Assembly (NCBI RefSeq): GCF_000814765.1
Contig: NZ_JWIC01000005.1
Coordinates: forward strand, 496,001-560,000
DNA from: Pseudoalteromonas luteoviolacea
GTDB lineage: Bacteria; Pseudomonadota; Gammaproteobacteria; Enterobacterales; Alteromonadaceae
DNA: 64,000 nucleotides
Direction of reading: 5' to 3'
In this document: in pieces, positions 53,731 to 61,676 of the stretch
Layout of the letters: every line of letters starts with the position of its first letter
Position numbering within the stretch: position 1 is the stretch's first letter
The notes under the pieces: model-generated
Seen by the model: only the letters and a program-made list of their open reading frames with translations
Database searches by the model: none
What the model was told of the DNA's origin: nothing
Position numbers and translations under genes: made by a program

Positions 53731-54465
53731 TTTTGTTTTCACATCTATAGTTAGGTTTTCTGGCAGCCTATAGAGTAGTGAACGTTTGATGTCCCCTTTA
53801 AAGCCAGTTCGGGCGCGGATCTCTGTTTTAAGGTCTTCAGCTTCATGTCGTTCAAGCCTTGGATCTAACATCATTTGAGTAATAAGTTCATGTGGGTTAA
53901 TGCTGTACTTAAATATATTTTCAGCCCCCGTACCATCAGACCAATCACAAAACATTAATCGAACTTCATTTTCGTGCTTAAATGCACGTCGTTTAATCAA
54001 TAATGAACGAAAAAGACCACCAAAGGTTATCCCCCCTGTCTCAGAAAAGGTTTCTCGAGCTCTAGTGACAAGTTCTGCTTCTCTAACGTAATTAACCTTA
54101 CCTACACAATGATCGCAGTTAGCTTGGTCGTTTGTTGCCATGCAAATACTATCTAGAAGGTCGCCAATCTTAGTTCTTATTCTTACACCACGCTTATCTT
54201 GAGAATAAATGCGCCACATTGCGTCGGATGCTTTCTCTTGTGTCCAGCACTGACCATACATCCTGTCATGGATATTATACTCAACTGTTTCACCTGACTC
54301 GTTGACCAATTTTGTTTGTAGAACAAAATTTTCAAAAGTGTCTTCCCACAAACTTGGCTTCACTAAGGTGTTTTGTTTTTCGTCAAACAACTGAAACAAG
54401 CGTTTTAAGGGTATTGTACGGTAAATATATTTATCTAAATCTTGCTCTTCTAAATTCAAATACAT
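53725..54465 (-). CDS. DUF2971 protein (integron cassette gene)
   Basis: 246-aa protein of the DUF2971 family. IYRTIPLKRLFQLFDEKQNTLVKPSLWEDTFEN (about residues 14-46) with the conserved P-x-x-W-x-D-x-x-E, YGQCWTQEKASDAMWRIYSQDKRGVRI (about 90-116) and KRRAFKHENEVRLMF (about 157-171) are the family blocks. Biochemical function is unknown; members recur in defence islands and gene cassettes. Four Cys in the SICMATNDQANCDHC region could bind a metal. Only 25 bases separate its start from the cassette junction, so it depends on a promoter outside the cassette. Confidence 0.82.
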   Translation of the reverse strand: MYLNLEEQDLDKYIYRTIPLKRLFQLFDEKQNTLVKPSLWEDTFENFVLQTKLVNESGETVEYNIHDRMYGQCWTQEKASDAMWRIYSQDKRGVRIRTKIGDLLDSICMATNDQANCDHCVGKVNYVREAELVTRARETFSETGGITFGGLFRSLLIKRRAFKHENEVRLMFCDWSDGTGAENIFKYSINPHELITQMMLDPRLERHEAEDLKTEIRARTGFKGDIKRSLLYRLPENLTIDVKTKI

Positions 54466-54490
54466 CTGATTTACTCAATAGAAAATATAA

Positions 54491-54741
54491 CAATTTAATA
54501 TCGACCCATTGGGTCGTTTTTCTACCGAGCCTCAGGTCGTTTTTGTCATTGTACTAGTTCTAGTATACTAACTAATTAACTTGTTACTACAGGTATATTT
54601 TTAATCATTATAGAAATTACGGAAAAAATAAAAACGACCCAATGGTTCGTTTTCTTGATTATAGGAGAAACACAGAATAACTAGACATAAGAACAGTGCT
54701 TTTGAAATAATTTTCTAATGGCCGTTTCTCACGCAGAGGCA
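54491..54741 (-). promoter_or_regulatory. Promoter/operator region upstream of the cassette array
   Basis: Non-coding. A 16-base perfect inverted repeat, CCATTGGGTCGTTTTT (54506-54521) and AAAAACGACCCAATGG (54630-54645), encloses 108 bases. A further GGTCGTTTTT copy starts at 54535, and the palindrome TACTAG-TT-CTAGTA lies at 54552-54565. On the minus strand TATAAT (54607-54612) is a good -10 whose -35 position overlaps the 54630-54645 arm. This suits a repressor-controlled promoter that now reads into the inserted cassettes. No attI is recognisable. Confidence 0.5.
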
Positions 54742-56100
54742 CTACTCTAAACACATTTTGGGGCAGAAACGAGTATACCATTGCTCTGATTTATTGGTTT
54801 TTGAAACCCTGATCTCATCGAGGGCGCTATCAAACCCGGTTGCAAAGTTCCATTTAAAGCTTTCACGTATTTCATTACGCAATTGCTGCTTTTTATCGTC
54901 TTCATCTTCTTTACTCGCCTCGATTTGCAGCGCTAAATCGTCTAAAGACACAGCATCAGCGCCAATAGCCTCGCCCTGCCACTGCTGCCATATATCACTT
55001 CTTTGTGACGCATTCGTCTGTTGCAACATATTGACTGCATTATTGACGAACTCTAGCCCTTGCTGGCTATGCAATTTAAGCATATCACCCATCATGGCTG
55101 TGCGCTGCATATCAGAATCGGTATTGTAGGTATAATAAAGTTTAACCACGTTTTCGTCATCAATATCACTGCCCTGCTTTGCATGATAAAAAGACGTAAA
55201 CGCTAATTTGTCTGACTGAGTGCCAAAAAAACTAAATAGCGCCTCCGTGTGGGCATGTTCTTCACTTAATAATGTAAATAGATTTTCTTTGTCATTGTCA
55301 GACACCAGCGCGGCCATGTCCAAAATACCGCGCGTCGCTAGGTAACTTCTTCCCTCCATGCTCTGTTTCAACTGGGTAAGTTCATCCATGGTGAACGCTT
55401 GAGCTGCATGAGTTAAGTCTTCTATCATCTTTGCACCAAGCGGTTCTTGTGTGATAAACGCATGTGTAGGGTGCGCCTGATCAGGTTTATATAAACGCTT
55501 ATCTTCTGTAGTGCCCCACATAACCCCAACAGGATAGCGGTTGCTCAGTGCCCTATCAGCTAACTCTTGTTCTCCTAAATCAAAGACAGACTTGGTTAAA
55601 TCCAAGGTCACTGCCAATTTATCATCTGATAAAGCGCTGAGATTGTTAATATAATCACTGACTGGCTCTTGGCCGCTCTGTTGCTGAGACACATATTGCT
55701 TTGACAGTGCAAAGGCGCTGTCTATCACAGTTTCAATTTGCTGGTCAGTGAGTTTATCAGCCAATGTTAAAAATGACTCATCCACAGGCAAGTAACGCAG
55801 CTTAGTTTGATGCGAGGATGACATTCTCTCAAAGATTGCCATAAAATCCTCCACCTGCGCTTGTGATGACAAACCACTATAACTTGTCACCTCACCGGAT
55901 TCATTGCGCTGTGCGCCTCCAGATAAATCCGCAGCACCTTGAATAAACGCAGGTTTGCTTAAAAGTGGATGGCGATTGATAGCTTGCTTTGACAAAGACA
56001 CCTTGTCTGCACTCACAGCGCTATTGTGCGGTTTTTCATAAGAAGAGGTCACTGGTACAGAGGCGTAAGTCAAAACACCATTTGCAGACGATACTTTCAT
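54742..56100 (-). CDS. Unknown 452-aa soluble protein
   Basis: I do not recognise the family. The N-terminus MKVSSANGVLTYASVPVTSS followed by DKVSLSKQAI resembles the unstructured starts of several Pseudoalteromonas/Vibrio proteins of unknown role. From about residue 85 on it is helical and rich in Gln, Asp, Leu and Ser. A run of seven or eight helix-like segments includes LADKLTDQQIETVIDSAFAL and LDMAALVSDNDKENLFTLL. There is no signal peptide, membrane helix or catalytic motif. It is downstream of no operon partner, and its 3' end is 251 bases from the integron junction. Confidence 0.6.
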   Translation of the reverse strand: MKVSSANGVLTYASVPVTSSYEKPHNSAVSADKVSLSKQAINRHPLLSKPAFIQGAADLSGGAQRNESGEVTSYSGLSSQAQVEDFMAIFERMSSSHQTKLRYLPVDESFLTLADKLTDQQIETVIDSAFALSKQYVSQQQSGQEPVSDYINNLSALSDDKLAVTLDLTKSVFDLGEQELADRALSNRYPVGVMWGTTEDKRLYKPDQAHPTHAFITQEPLGAKMIEDLTHAAQAFTMDELTQLKQSMEGRSYLATRGILDMAALVSDNDKENLFTLLSEEHAHTEALFSFFGTQSDKLAFTSFYHAKQGSDIDDENVVKLYYTYNTDSDMQRTAMMGDMLKLHSQQGLEFVNNAVNMLQQTNASQRSDIWQQWQGEAIGADAVSLDDLALQIEASKEDEDDKKQQLRNEIRESFKWNFATGFDSALDEIRVSKTNKSEQWYTRFCPKMCLE

Positions 56101-56177
56101 AATAATCCTTATTATTCAGTCGTATCTTAATATCGGCTAACAACTTAAATGCTTGAAAACAAATTCTTGAATTGAGT

Positions 56178-56999
56178 TTAGTTTCTCTGTGCGGGTGCCT
56201 CAGATTGCTCACTTAGCAACCCAGACCATTTGTGCTTTATTCTCATCAAAGTGCCATTTTCGCTGATCCGCTGCCTGCCCAAATCAAACTGCTTGAGCAA
56301 CTTCTTAGCCATCGGATTACCGTATGATGCGGCAATAAACTCTTTATTGCTGTCAAACATAGGTAGCTTAATGATGTCATCTTCTAAATCATGTTGCTGC
56401 AAAACAATATCCCACACGCCTTCGTAGCCAGCAAACCCTTGTACTCTTCTGCTTTTTAACATCTCAAACCCCTGAAATATACCGCCTACATCATATTTTT
56501 TAATATCATTGGCTTGCTCCCATTTAGCACCATAATTAAACCCTCGCATCTGCGCAATTGTCTTCCCCTCTAAAGTCGATAACGACTCCCACTCTATGGG
56601 TTGTTCTTTTAAAACATAAATACGATAGTAAACGGTATTGACGTATTCTTTGGAGTATCGATATATTTTTAAGCGCTCTTCACTGATGCTCACAGGAAAT
56701 ATCAAATCGACACGACCGTTATCAAGGTAGGTTAATGCTCTGGCCCAAGGGACCACCCATAGCTCAACTGTGTAGCCCATTTCATGAAAGCTCTCGCGTA
56801 CTACATCCCATGCAAATCCTTTAAATACAGGACTGTCTTCCCCAGGAGCCACCTTTACAACATGGGTATCTCCGTTGTCTAAAAACCCAAATGGCGCGTA
56901 ATCAGGTAAGGTGATCACAGACACCGTTTTAGTCCCTGCATGGCAAGCAAAGCTAATTATTAAACCCACTGTGATCAATGCTCGCAACAACAGGACCAT
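56178..56999 (-). CDS. Periplasmic solute-binding protein, family 3-like (second)
   Basis: 273 aa with a signal peptide (about residues 5-22, cleavage near CHAG-TKT). The SBP_bac_3 core reads VSVITLPDYAPFGFLDNGD, then GFAWDVVRESFHEMGYTVELWVVPWARALTYLDNGRVDLIFPVS and GKTIAQMRGFNYG. It has no cognate permease. It is diverged from the binding protein at 40.1 kb but similar in scheme, so both may be sensory or orphan scavenging proteins. The ligand is unknown. Confidence 0.82.
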   Translation of the reverse strand: MVLLLRALITVGLIISFACHAGTKTVSVITLPDYAPFGFLDNGDTHVVKVAPGEDSPVFKGFAWDVVRESFHEMGYTVELWVVPWARALTYLDNGRVDLIFPVSISEERLKIYRYSKEYVNTVYYRIYVLKEQPIEWESLSTLEGKTIAQMRGFNYGAKWEQANDIKKYDVGGIFQGFEMLKSRRVQGFAGYEGVWDIVLQQHDLEDDIIKLPMFDSNKEFIAASYGNPMAKKLLKQFDLGRQRISENGTLMRIKHKWSGLLSEQSEAPAQRN

Positions 57000-57032
57000 T
57001 ATACCGCCTAAAAAACACCTTTATTAAAAGCT

Positions 57033-57093
57033 TAGTTAAGTTCGCCTTATCTGACAAAACAAATCTATTTCCCCGGTACTTTTTGCTATTGAA
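57033..57093 (+). repeat. 60-bp imperfect direct repeat, copy A
   Basis: Begins TAGTTAAG and contains the invariant block CTGACAAAACAAATCT (57051-57066), then CCCC and TTTTTGCTATTGAA. A second copy lies at 58309-58368. The two copies bracket the Rhs remnant and its small downstream genes. Confidence 0.7.
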
Positions 57094-57518
57094 TGTGATT
57101 CATAATACTCATGTAGGGAATGCCCCGAGTAATGTGGTTGAGCCTACTGGTCAGTTTGCTGTACCACCTTAGCTTATTGCCGCTGCAACAAATTATGCGA
57201 CTCAAGTTGTAGGGTCTTTGGCTGATGTGGAGGGAGTAATAAACTCCTAAACTGATGACAATGTAAAAAATATGCTGTTAGTGGTTTAGTTAGTACAATC
57301 AGTGCTAACAGGGTTAAAATACTTGGTATAGCTAAGTTCGGAGTATCTGATGTTAGAAAGATAGATACGAAGGCTTTAGCCACTGGCGCAATTAGTGGAG
57401 CCATGAATAACGGCCCCTTGGTGTTACTGCCGCGAAAGAAATCGTTGACACTGTTTCACCAATACCTAAAACAGAACAATTGGAAGAACCTATGAAAGGT
57501 GCATTAGAGAATGAATAA
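57094..57518 (+). pseudogene. Rhs/polymorphic-toxin C-terminal remnant
   Basis: Broken coding sequence on the plus strand. One frame reads NAPSNVVEPTGQFAVPP, like the DPxG junction that ends an Rhs core, then a stop, then IAAATNYATQVVGSLADVEGV. Another frame continues AVSGLVSTISANRVKILGIAKFG and TKALATGAISGAMNNG. A third ends AAKEIVDTVSPIPKTEQLEEP before TAA at 57516-57518. At least two frameshifts and two nonsense codons are needed to join them. The end overlaps the next ORF by eight bases, the normal toxin-immunity spacing. Confidence 0.65.
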
Positions 57519-57828
57519 AAAGGCTTTCTTTGTAGAGAGTATATTTTGCCTTAAACTACAGTTAAGAACTTTTAAGTTTATCATAAATAAGCTAGCCCTT
57601 TATTTGGTGTTTTTTAGTGTAGGAAGTGCCTCAATGACGGAAAGAGCGCTCTTTTCAAAAGTGCTAATAGGTTTATGTGTCATTCTTTTTATTGTTTTAA
57701 TTATATGGTTAATTTCCAATATAATTTTTATTTACAATATAAAAGGTGAAGAGGCTTCTGTTTTTTTAGATCTACCACAGCAAGCACAGGCAAAGATTAT
57801 TGGAGACAAATTAATTAAGTTTTTGTAG
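57511..57828 (+). CDS. Small membrane protein, possible immunity protein of the decayed toxin
   Basis: 105 aa with two hydrophobic stretches (about residues 25-40 and 50-75, the latter LIGLCVILFIVLIIWLISNIIFIY) and a short polar tail EEASVFLDLPQQAQAKIIGD. Unknown family. The ATG overlaps the end of the Rhs-type remnant by eight bases, where an immunity gene is expected, and AT-rich codon use sets it apart from neighbours. The immunity role is an inference from position. Confidence 0.5.
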   Translation: MNKKAFFVESIFCLKLQLRTFKFIINKLALYLVFFSVGSASMTERALFSKVLIGLCVILFIVLIIWLISNIIFIYNIKGEEASVFLDLPQQAQAKIIGDKLIKFL

Positions 57829-57845
57829 GCCACAAAACTAAATGG

Positions 57846-58034
57846 ATGTCATTTAAATTTTTAGGGCAGATTGTCGAAAAAGCGGTTGGACAAGTCGCTG
57901 GAGCGTTGACAAATAAAGCGCTTGAACAGGTTGGAGTCACAGACACGGCTAAACAATTTGATACTGAGGTTGCAACGCAAGGTAGTGAAAAGGTAATTAG
58001 CGATTTATGTTTGAGTATTAATAATGGGTGTTAA
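57846..58034 (+). CDS. Short ORF, likely truncated toxin-tail duplicate
   Basis: 62 aa beginning MSFKFLGQIVEKAVGQVAGALTNKAL, Ala/Gly-rich and amphipathic like the pre-toxin region of Rhs or similar effectors. It ends abruptly (CLSINNGC) and overlaps the next small gene by 11 bases. It may be the stub of a second toxin tip. No Shine-Dalgarno is evident. Confidence 0.35.
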   Translation: MSFKFLGQIVEKAVGQVAGALTNKALEQVGVTDTAKQFDTEVATQGSEKVISDLCLSINNGC

Positions 58035-58248
58035 AACTGGTTTTAGAATATTTGTTAAATTGGTTATTGTTTGTATTGGAATTTTAACAGGGCTTACATT
58101 TTTAAAAGTGGCTTTGAATGGAGAAGTGCATGAATTAAGTTTTCAACGAATATTTGATGGCTTTATATATGCAATATTACCGGCTTCACTTATTTTGGCT
58201 CTTATTCTATTTGTCATTGACTACACAGAAAAAAACGATAATTTCTAA
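58024..58248 (+). CDS. Small two-helix membrane protein, possible second immunity protein
   Basis: 74 aa with helices at about residues 9-27 and 45-66 (AILPASLILALILFVIDY) and a charged tail TEKNDNF. Unknown family. It overlaps the preceding 62-aa ORF and ends 23 bases before a terminator. The position after a toxin-like stub again suggests an immunity protein, but that is not shown by sequence. Confidence 0.45.
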   Translation: MGVKTGFRIFVKLVIVCIGILTGLTFLKVALNGEVHELSFQRIFDGFIYAILPASLILALILFVIDYTEKNDNF

Positions 58249-58271
58249 ACAAGCTTAAATTCTATCGCCTC

Positions 58272-58289
58272 GCCCTCGCGGGGCTTTTT
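58272..58289 (+). terminator. Terminator of the Rhs-remnant gene block
   Basis: GCCC-TCGCG-GGGC stem-loop followed directly by TTTTT, 23 bases after the last small ORF. Confidence 0.7.
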
Positions 58290-58308
58290 ATTACCTGTTA
58301 TCAAAGTC

Positions 58309-58368
58309 TAGTTAAGCTCCTCAGACCTGACAAAACAAATCTGTTACCCCTATCTTTTTGCTGTTAAA
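58309..58368 (+). repeat. 60-bp imperfect direct repeat, copy B
   Basis: TAGTTAAG, then CTGACAAAACAAATCT (58327-58342, identical to copy A), CCCC, TTTTTGCTGTTAAA. Same order and strand as copy A, 1276 bases apart. The two copies differ at several positions, so the duplication is not recent. Confidence 0.7.
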
Positions 58369-58511
58369 TACAGACTTTAGTATCAATTAAATTTGAAAAA
58401 GCAATCTCTTATGTACTAGCTTAACCAAATGCCAATACAATATTCATGCCCAACCGGTTCAACTTTGAGCATGGAAAAAATGACAATAATAAAAATTCAA
58501 TGGGGAATAAG

Positions 58512-61019
58512 ATGCGTTTAAAACTGACTCTTTTTATGCTGGCTTTACTAGTAAGCGTGTTTATGTGCAGATCGGCTACGGCGTTTGAGCATCGATTACC
58601 ACAACACATCCAACTCCAACATCAATCCATTGATTTACACATAGACCCAAATAAAAGCACTTTTTCAGGCACCACAATCCTGAATGTTTTACTAATGCAA
58701 CCGACTAAAGTGCTCGCCTATCACAGTAAAGGCTTGGCTATCGAGCATGTCTCTTTGCTATATCAGGGCAATGAGATCCCACTTAGTCCCAGTGCGCCAA
58801 ATCACTATGAAATTATTAAACACAATTTACCGATTGAAATAAGCGATACAGCCTCACTCAAAATTACGTATCGCGCTGACCTATCTGAGCATGTCGAAGG
58901 ACTATACCGGGTTGAAAATGATCAAGGTCAAGTCTATTTATTGTCTCAATTTCAGTCTATGGAAGCGCGTAGAGTCTTCCCAACATTCGATGAACCCGAT
59001 AAAAAAGCCACATTTAGTTTTAAGGTAACTACCCCCAAATTATATACAGTGCTTCACAATACCCTACCAGCCTCAATTAAATTTAACGGTAACTTAAAGA
59101 CGGTTGAGTTTACAAAGACACCCAATATGAATACCGATATTCTCGCGCTGGCGCTTGGTCAGTTTGCAGAGTACAACGTTGCCAACACACGACTAAAGAC
59201 AAAAGTATTTAGTCCTAAAAGTGCACAAATCAAGTTGCCTCCATACTTTAAAGACGTCGTTAATGATTCGTTGGTATTTATCGAAGACTACTTACAAAGT
59301 TCATACCCTTTCAGCCGGCTTGACTTTGTGGTGGGCAATTTTGGCGCAGTCGCAGCAATGGAAAACCTAGGGCTAGTGTCATTAAATGAAAATCAAATAC
59401 CCGATTCAAATGCACCGCCACGCGCCCACTGCGAATTTAAAAAGCTCATCGCCCATGAAATCGCCCATAGTTGGTTTGGTAATGACATCACCATGGCTTG
59501 GTATGACGACTATTGGCTCAATGAATCTTTTACCGAGTTTATTGCTGCTAAAGTCATTCAATCACTCTATTCGGATATCGCTGCTTGTAGCTATGTCCCG
59601 CAAGTAAAAGCATTCAATGACGACAATGACCATGCTGTTCCACTGATTTTTGATGTTAAAACACGCGAAGATACTATTGCTTATGGCCAACTTTATTACA
59701 CCAAAGGTCGTGCTATTCTAGAGATGCTTGAGCAAGCCTATGGTGAACATGCACTTCAGCAGCGGTTGCAACTCTATGTGAAAAAATTTGCTGGTAAAAA
59801 TGTCAGCACACGCCAGTTTTTGGCTTTATTACCGGATAATAAACTCCAAAACATGGTCACCAGTTTTACCCAAAATACCGGCTACCCACTTGTCACCTTA
59901 ACCAAAAAAGGTGGCCAATATGTCTTAACACAAAGCGATATATTAAACAGAAGCGATATACTTTGGACTATCCCAGTGTCGATAAAATCGTGGAATGGAA
60001 AACAAGCCTTAACACACAAGGTAATCTTAGAAGGTGAGCAAGTTCTAATTAAACTCCCGCCCAATGTTCAAAGCGTTTTCCTTGATACAGATGGCGCTGG
60101 GTACTTTCGCTATGTTGATGACACAGGACTCGCCGAGTTTCCATTTGAACAACTCAGTCCGCAAGAACAAGCCTCCTATCGAGACAACCAACAATCTCTT
60201 GCAATCAGTGGCCATATTGACTACATGGCCTACATTGACAGTGTCATTCGAGAATTAAATCGGCTTGCGCTCGATTCTGAGCAGGCAAATGCACTACTCA
60301 AAGAGCTTCAATACGCTTTCATTGACCATGTACAACTTGGCCATCAGCGCCAATTTGCGCACTATTTGAGTAAAAAGCTGACACATCAACCAAACTGGGA
60401 AGACCTAATGACAACACCCTACGGTGGTGACGTACTACAGTTTTTTGGTCTTTACTTACAAAACACTGCAGCCATCAGCGCTGCCAAATACTATTACGAG
60501 ATGCCAAACAGCCAACAACATGCGCATTTTCATAACATGATTGCTGTACTCGCGAGTAGTACCACAGATACACAGTACCAAGAATTGGTCGCACAATTTA
60601 AACAGATGCCGAATAATATAAAAAGCGGCATGTTACCCGCACTGGGGTATGTCAACAATGCAGAAAAAACAACCTATTACTATGACTTGCTGCTTAGCGA
60701 CGCAACAACGGGTATGGTCATCGATGTCAACTTTCAATACCCCATTTTTAACCCATCGCTCAGAGTGGTGGCTGCTGACCTCATCGCAAACAGAAAAACA
60801 AAAATAGCAGAGCGGATCTCAGCCACTTCATTGCAGTGGTTTCCATACAGTTTTCTGACAGCCTGCTCAAAAGCACAAAAGCACGCGGTGATTAGCTTGT
60901 TTCAGGGATGGAAGCACATTGAAGGACTTGGAGACAAACTTAATGTCGTTATGCATAATATTGACCAATGCATCGAAAGAACTAAAAAAATAAGCCAAAG
61001 CATCACATCAATACATTAA
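58512..61019 (+). CDS. M1 family aminopeptidase, exported
   Basis: 835 aa from MRLKLTLFML; earlier in-frame ATGs at 58446 and 58500 would place charged sequence before the signal peptide. The N-terminal signal ends near SATA-FEH. The M1 hallmarks are AAMENLGLVSLNE (GxMEN exopeptidase motif, seen as AAMEN) and IAHEIAHSWFGNDITMAWYDDYWLNESFTEF (HEXXH-x18-E). The C-terminal ERAP1-like helical domain is complete. It removes N-terminal residues from peptides in the periplasm. It is monocistronic, ending at a strong terminator. Confidence 0.92.
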   Translation: MRLKLTLFMLALLVSVFMCRSATAFEHRLPQHIQLQHQSIDLHIDPNKSTFSGTTILNVLLMQPTKVLAYHSKGLAIEHVSLLYQGNEIPLSPSAPNHYEIIKHNLPIEISDTASLKITYRADLSEHVEGLYRVENDQGQVYLLSQFQSMEARRVFPTFDEPDKKATFSFKVTTPKLYTVLHNTLPASIKFNGNLKTVEFTKTPNMNTDILALALGQFAEYNVANTRLKTKVFSPKSAQIKLPPYFKDVVNDSLVFIEDYLQSSYPFSRLDFVVGNFGAVAAMENLGLVSLNENQIPDSNAPPRAHCEFKKLIAHEIAHSWFGNDITMAWYDDYWLNESFTEFIAAKVIQSLYSDIAACSYVPQVKAFNDDNDHAVPLIFDVKTREDTIAYGQLYYTKGRAILEMLEQAYGEHALQQRLQLYVKKFAGKNVSTRQFLALLPDNKLQNMVTSFTQNTGYPLVTLTKKGGQYVLTQSDILNRSDILWTIPVSIKSWNGKQALTHKVILEGEQVLIKLPPNVQSVFLDTDGAGYFRYVDDTGLAEFPFEQLSPQEQASYRDNQQSLAISGHIDYMAYIDSVIRELNRLALDSEQANALLKELQYAFIDHVQLGHQRQFAHYLSKKLTHQPNWEDLMTTPYGGDVLQFFGLYLQNTAAISAAKYYYEMPNSQQHAHFHNMIAVLASSTTDTQYQELVAQFKQMPNNIKSGMLPALGYVNNAEKTTYYYDLLLSDATTGMVIDVNFQYPIFNPSLRVVAADLIANRKTKIAERISATSLQWFPYSFLTACSKAQKHAVISLFQGWKHIEGLGDKLNVVMHNIDQCIERTKKISQSITSIH

Positions 61020-61026
61020 GAAGTAT

Positions 61027-61052
61027 AAAAAGAGCTGTTAACAGCTCTTTTT
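61027..61052. terminator. Bidirectional terminator
   Basis: AAAAAGAGCTG / CAGCTCTTTTT, an 11-base-pair stem with TTAA loop and A/T-runs at both ends, seven bases after the aminopeptidase stop. It also ends the convergent GST gene. Confidence 0.92.
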
Positions 61053-61056
61053 AGTC

Positions 61057-61665
61057 TCATCCAAAAGCACGGGCTTTTTGGTATGCAGGACGTGCTTGAA
61101 CACGTGTAAGGAAAGCTTGAATATGCGGTCGATTATCGAGTAACTTTAAGTCGTCAGCAATTTCTAAAGAAATGGTCATCATTATATCTGCAGCGCTGAA
61201 TGCATCGCCCGCAAAGTAGGGGCGCTTAGCAAGCGTCTCGTCTATATAGGTCAAATCTAAATTCAATTCCTTGGCAATATACCCATCGAGCGGCGCATCA
61301 CCAGTACGCGTTTCCATTTGCATCAGTAAATAGGTGATCACAGGTAAGCTTAGCGACCCCTCAGCAAAGTGCAGCCACTCTAAGTACGCATAGTAAGTAT
61401 CATCACCTTTGGCGGGACGGAGTAAACCTTCACTACTTAGGTCTAAAATGTACTCCAAGACTGCACCTGACTCACACAATACGTGACCATTATGTTCAAT
61501 CACAGGCGCTTTATTTAATGGGTGTACTTTGCCTAAGCTAGCTGGCGCCAGCTTGGTATTTTCATCTCTTTGATGATGCACGATTTCAAAAGACATCTTG
61601 AGCTCTTCGAGCAACCAAATAACTCGTGTCGAACGCGATTCGTTTAAATGGTGAACGGTAATCAT
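61057..61665 (-). CDS. Glutathione S-transferase
   Basis: 202-aa GST. The thioredoxin-like N-domain opens ITVHHLNESRSTRVIWLLEEL with the catalytic-type Ser near residue 10. It has the cis-Pro HPLNKAPVIEHNG and the glutathione-binding CESGAVLEYIL (about residues 64-74, the usual ESxAI block). The helical C-domain has YFAGDAFSAADIMMT. It detoxifies electrophiles by glutathione conjugation; the substrate is unknown. It lies 11 bases downstream of the DJ-1/PfpI gene, which likely shares its transcript. Confidence 0.9.
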   Translation of the reverse strand: MITVHHLNESRSTRVIWLLEELKMSFEIVHHQRDENTKLAPASLGKVHPLNKAPVIEHNGHVLCESGAVLEYILDLSSEGLLRPAKGDDTYYAYLEWLHFAEGSLSLPVITYLLMQMETRTGDAPLDGYIAKELNLDLTYIDETLAKRPYFAGDAFSAADIMMTISLEIADDLKLLDNRPHIQAFLTRVQARPAYQKARAFG

Positions 61666-61676
61666 TACTTGGTTCC

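Larger units (their letters stand above)
51091..54490 (-). mobile_element. Two-cassette integron array lacking an integrase (CALIN)
   Basis: Two consecutive gene cassettes in the same orientation: 53611-54490 (DUF2971 gene plus attC) and 51091-53610 (reverse transcriptase, nuclease-like gene plus attC). Each cassette begins with TT completing a GTT core and ends with the G of its attC R' box. In both, the R'' box is complementary to the seven bases at the cassette start (ATATAAC with GTTATAT; ACTTAAC with GTTAAGT). No intI and no attC occur outside these limits in the window. Removing the array joins CTCACAA to CAATTTA, the apparent target sequence. Confidence 0.82.
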
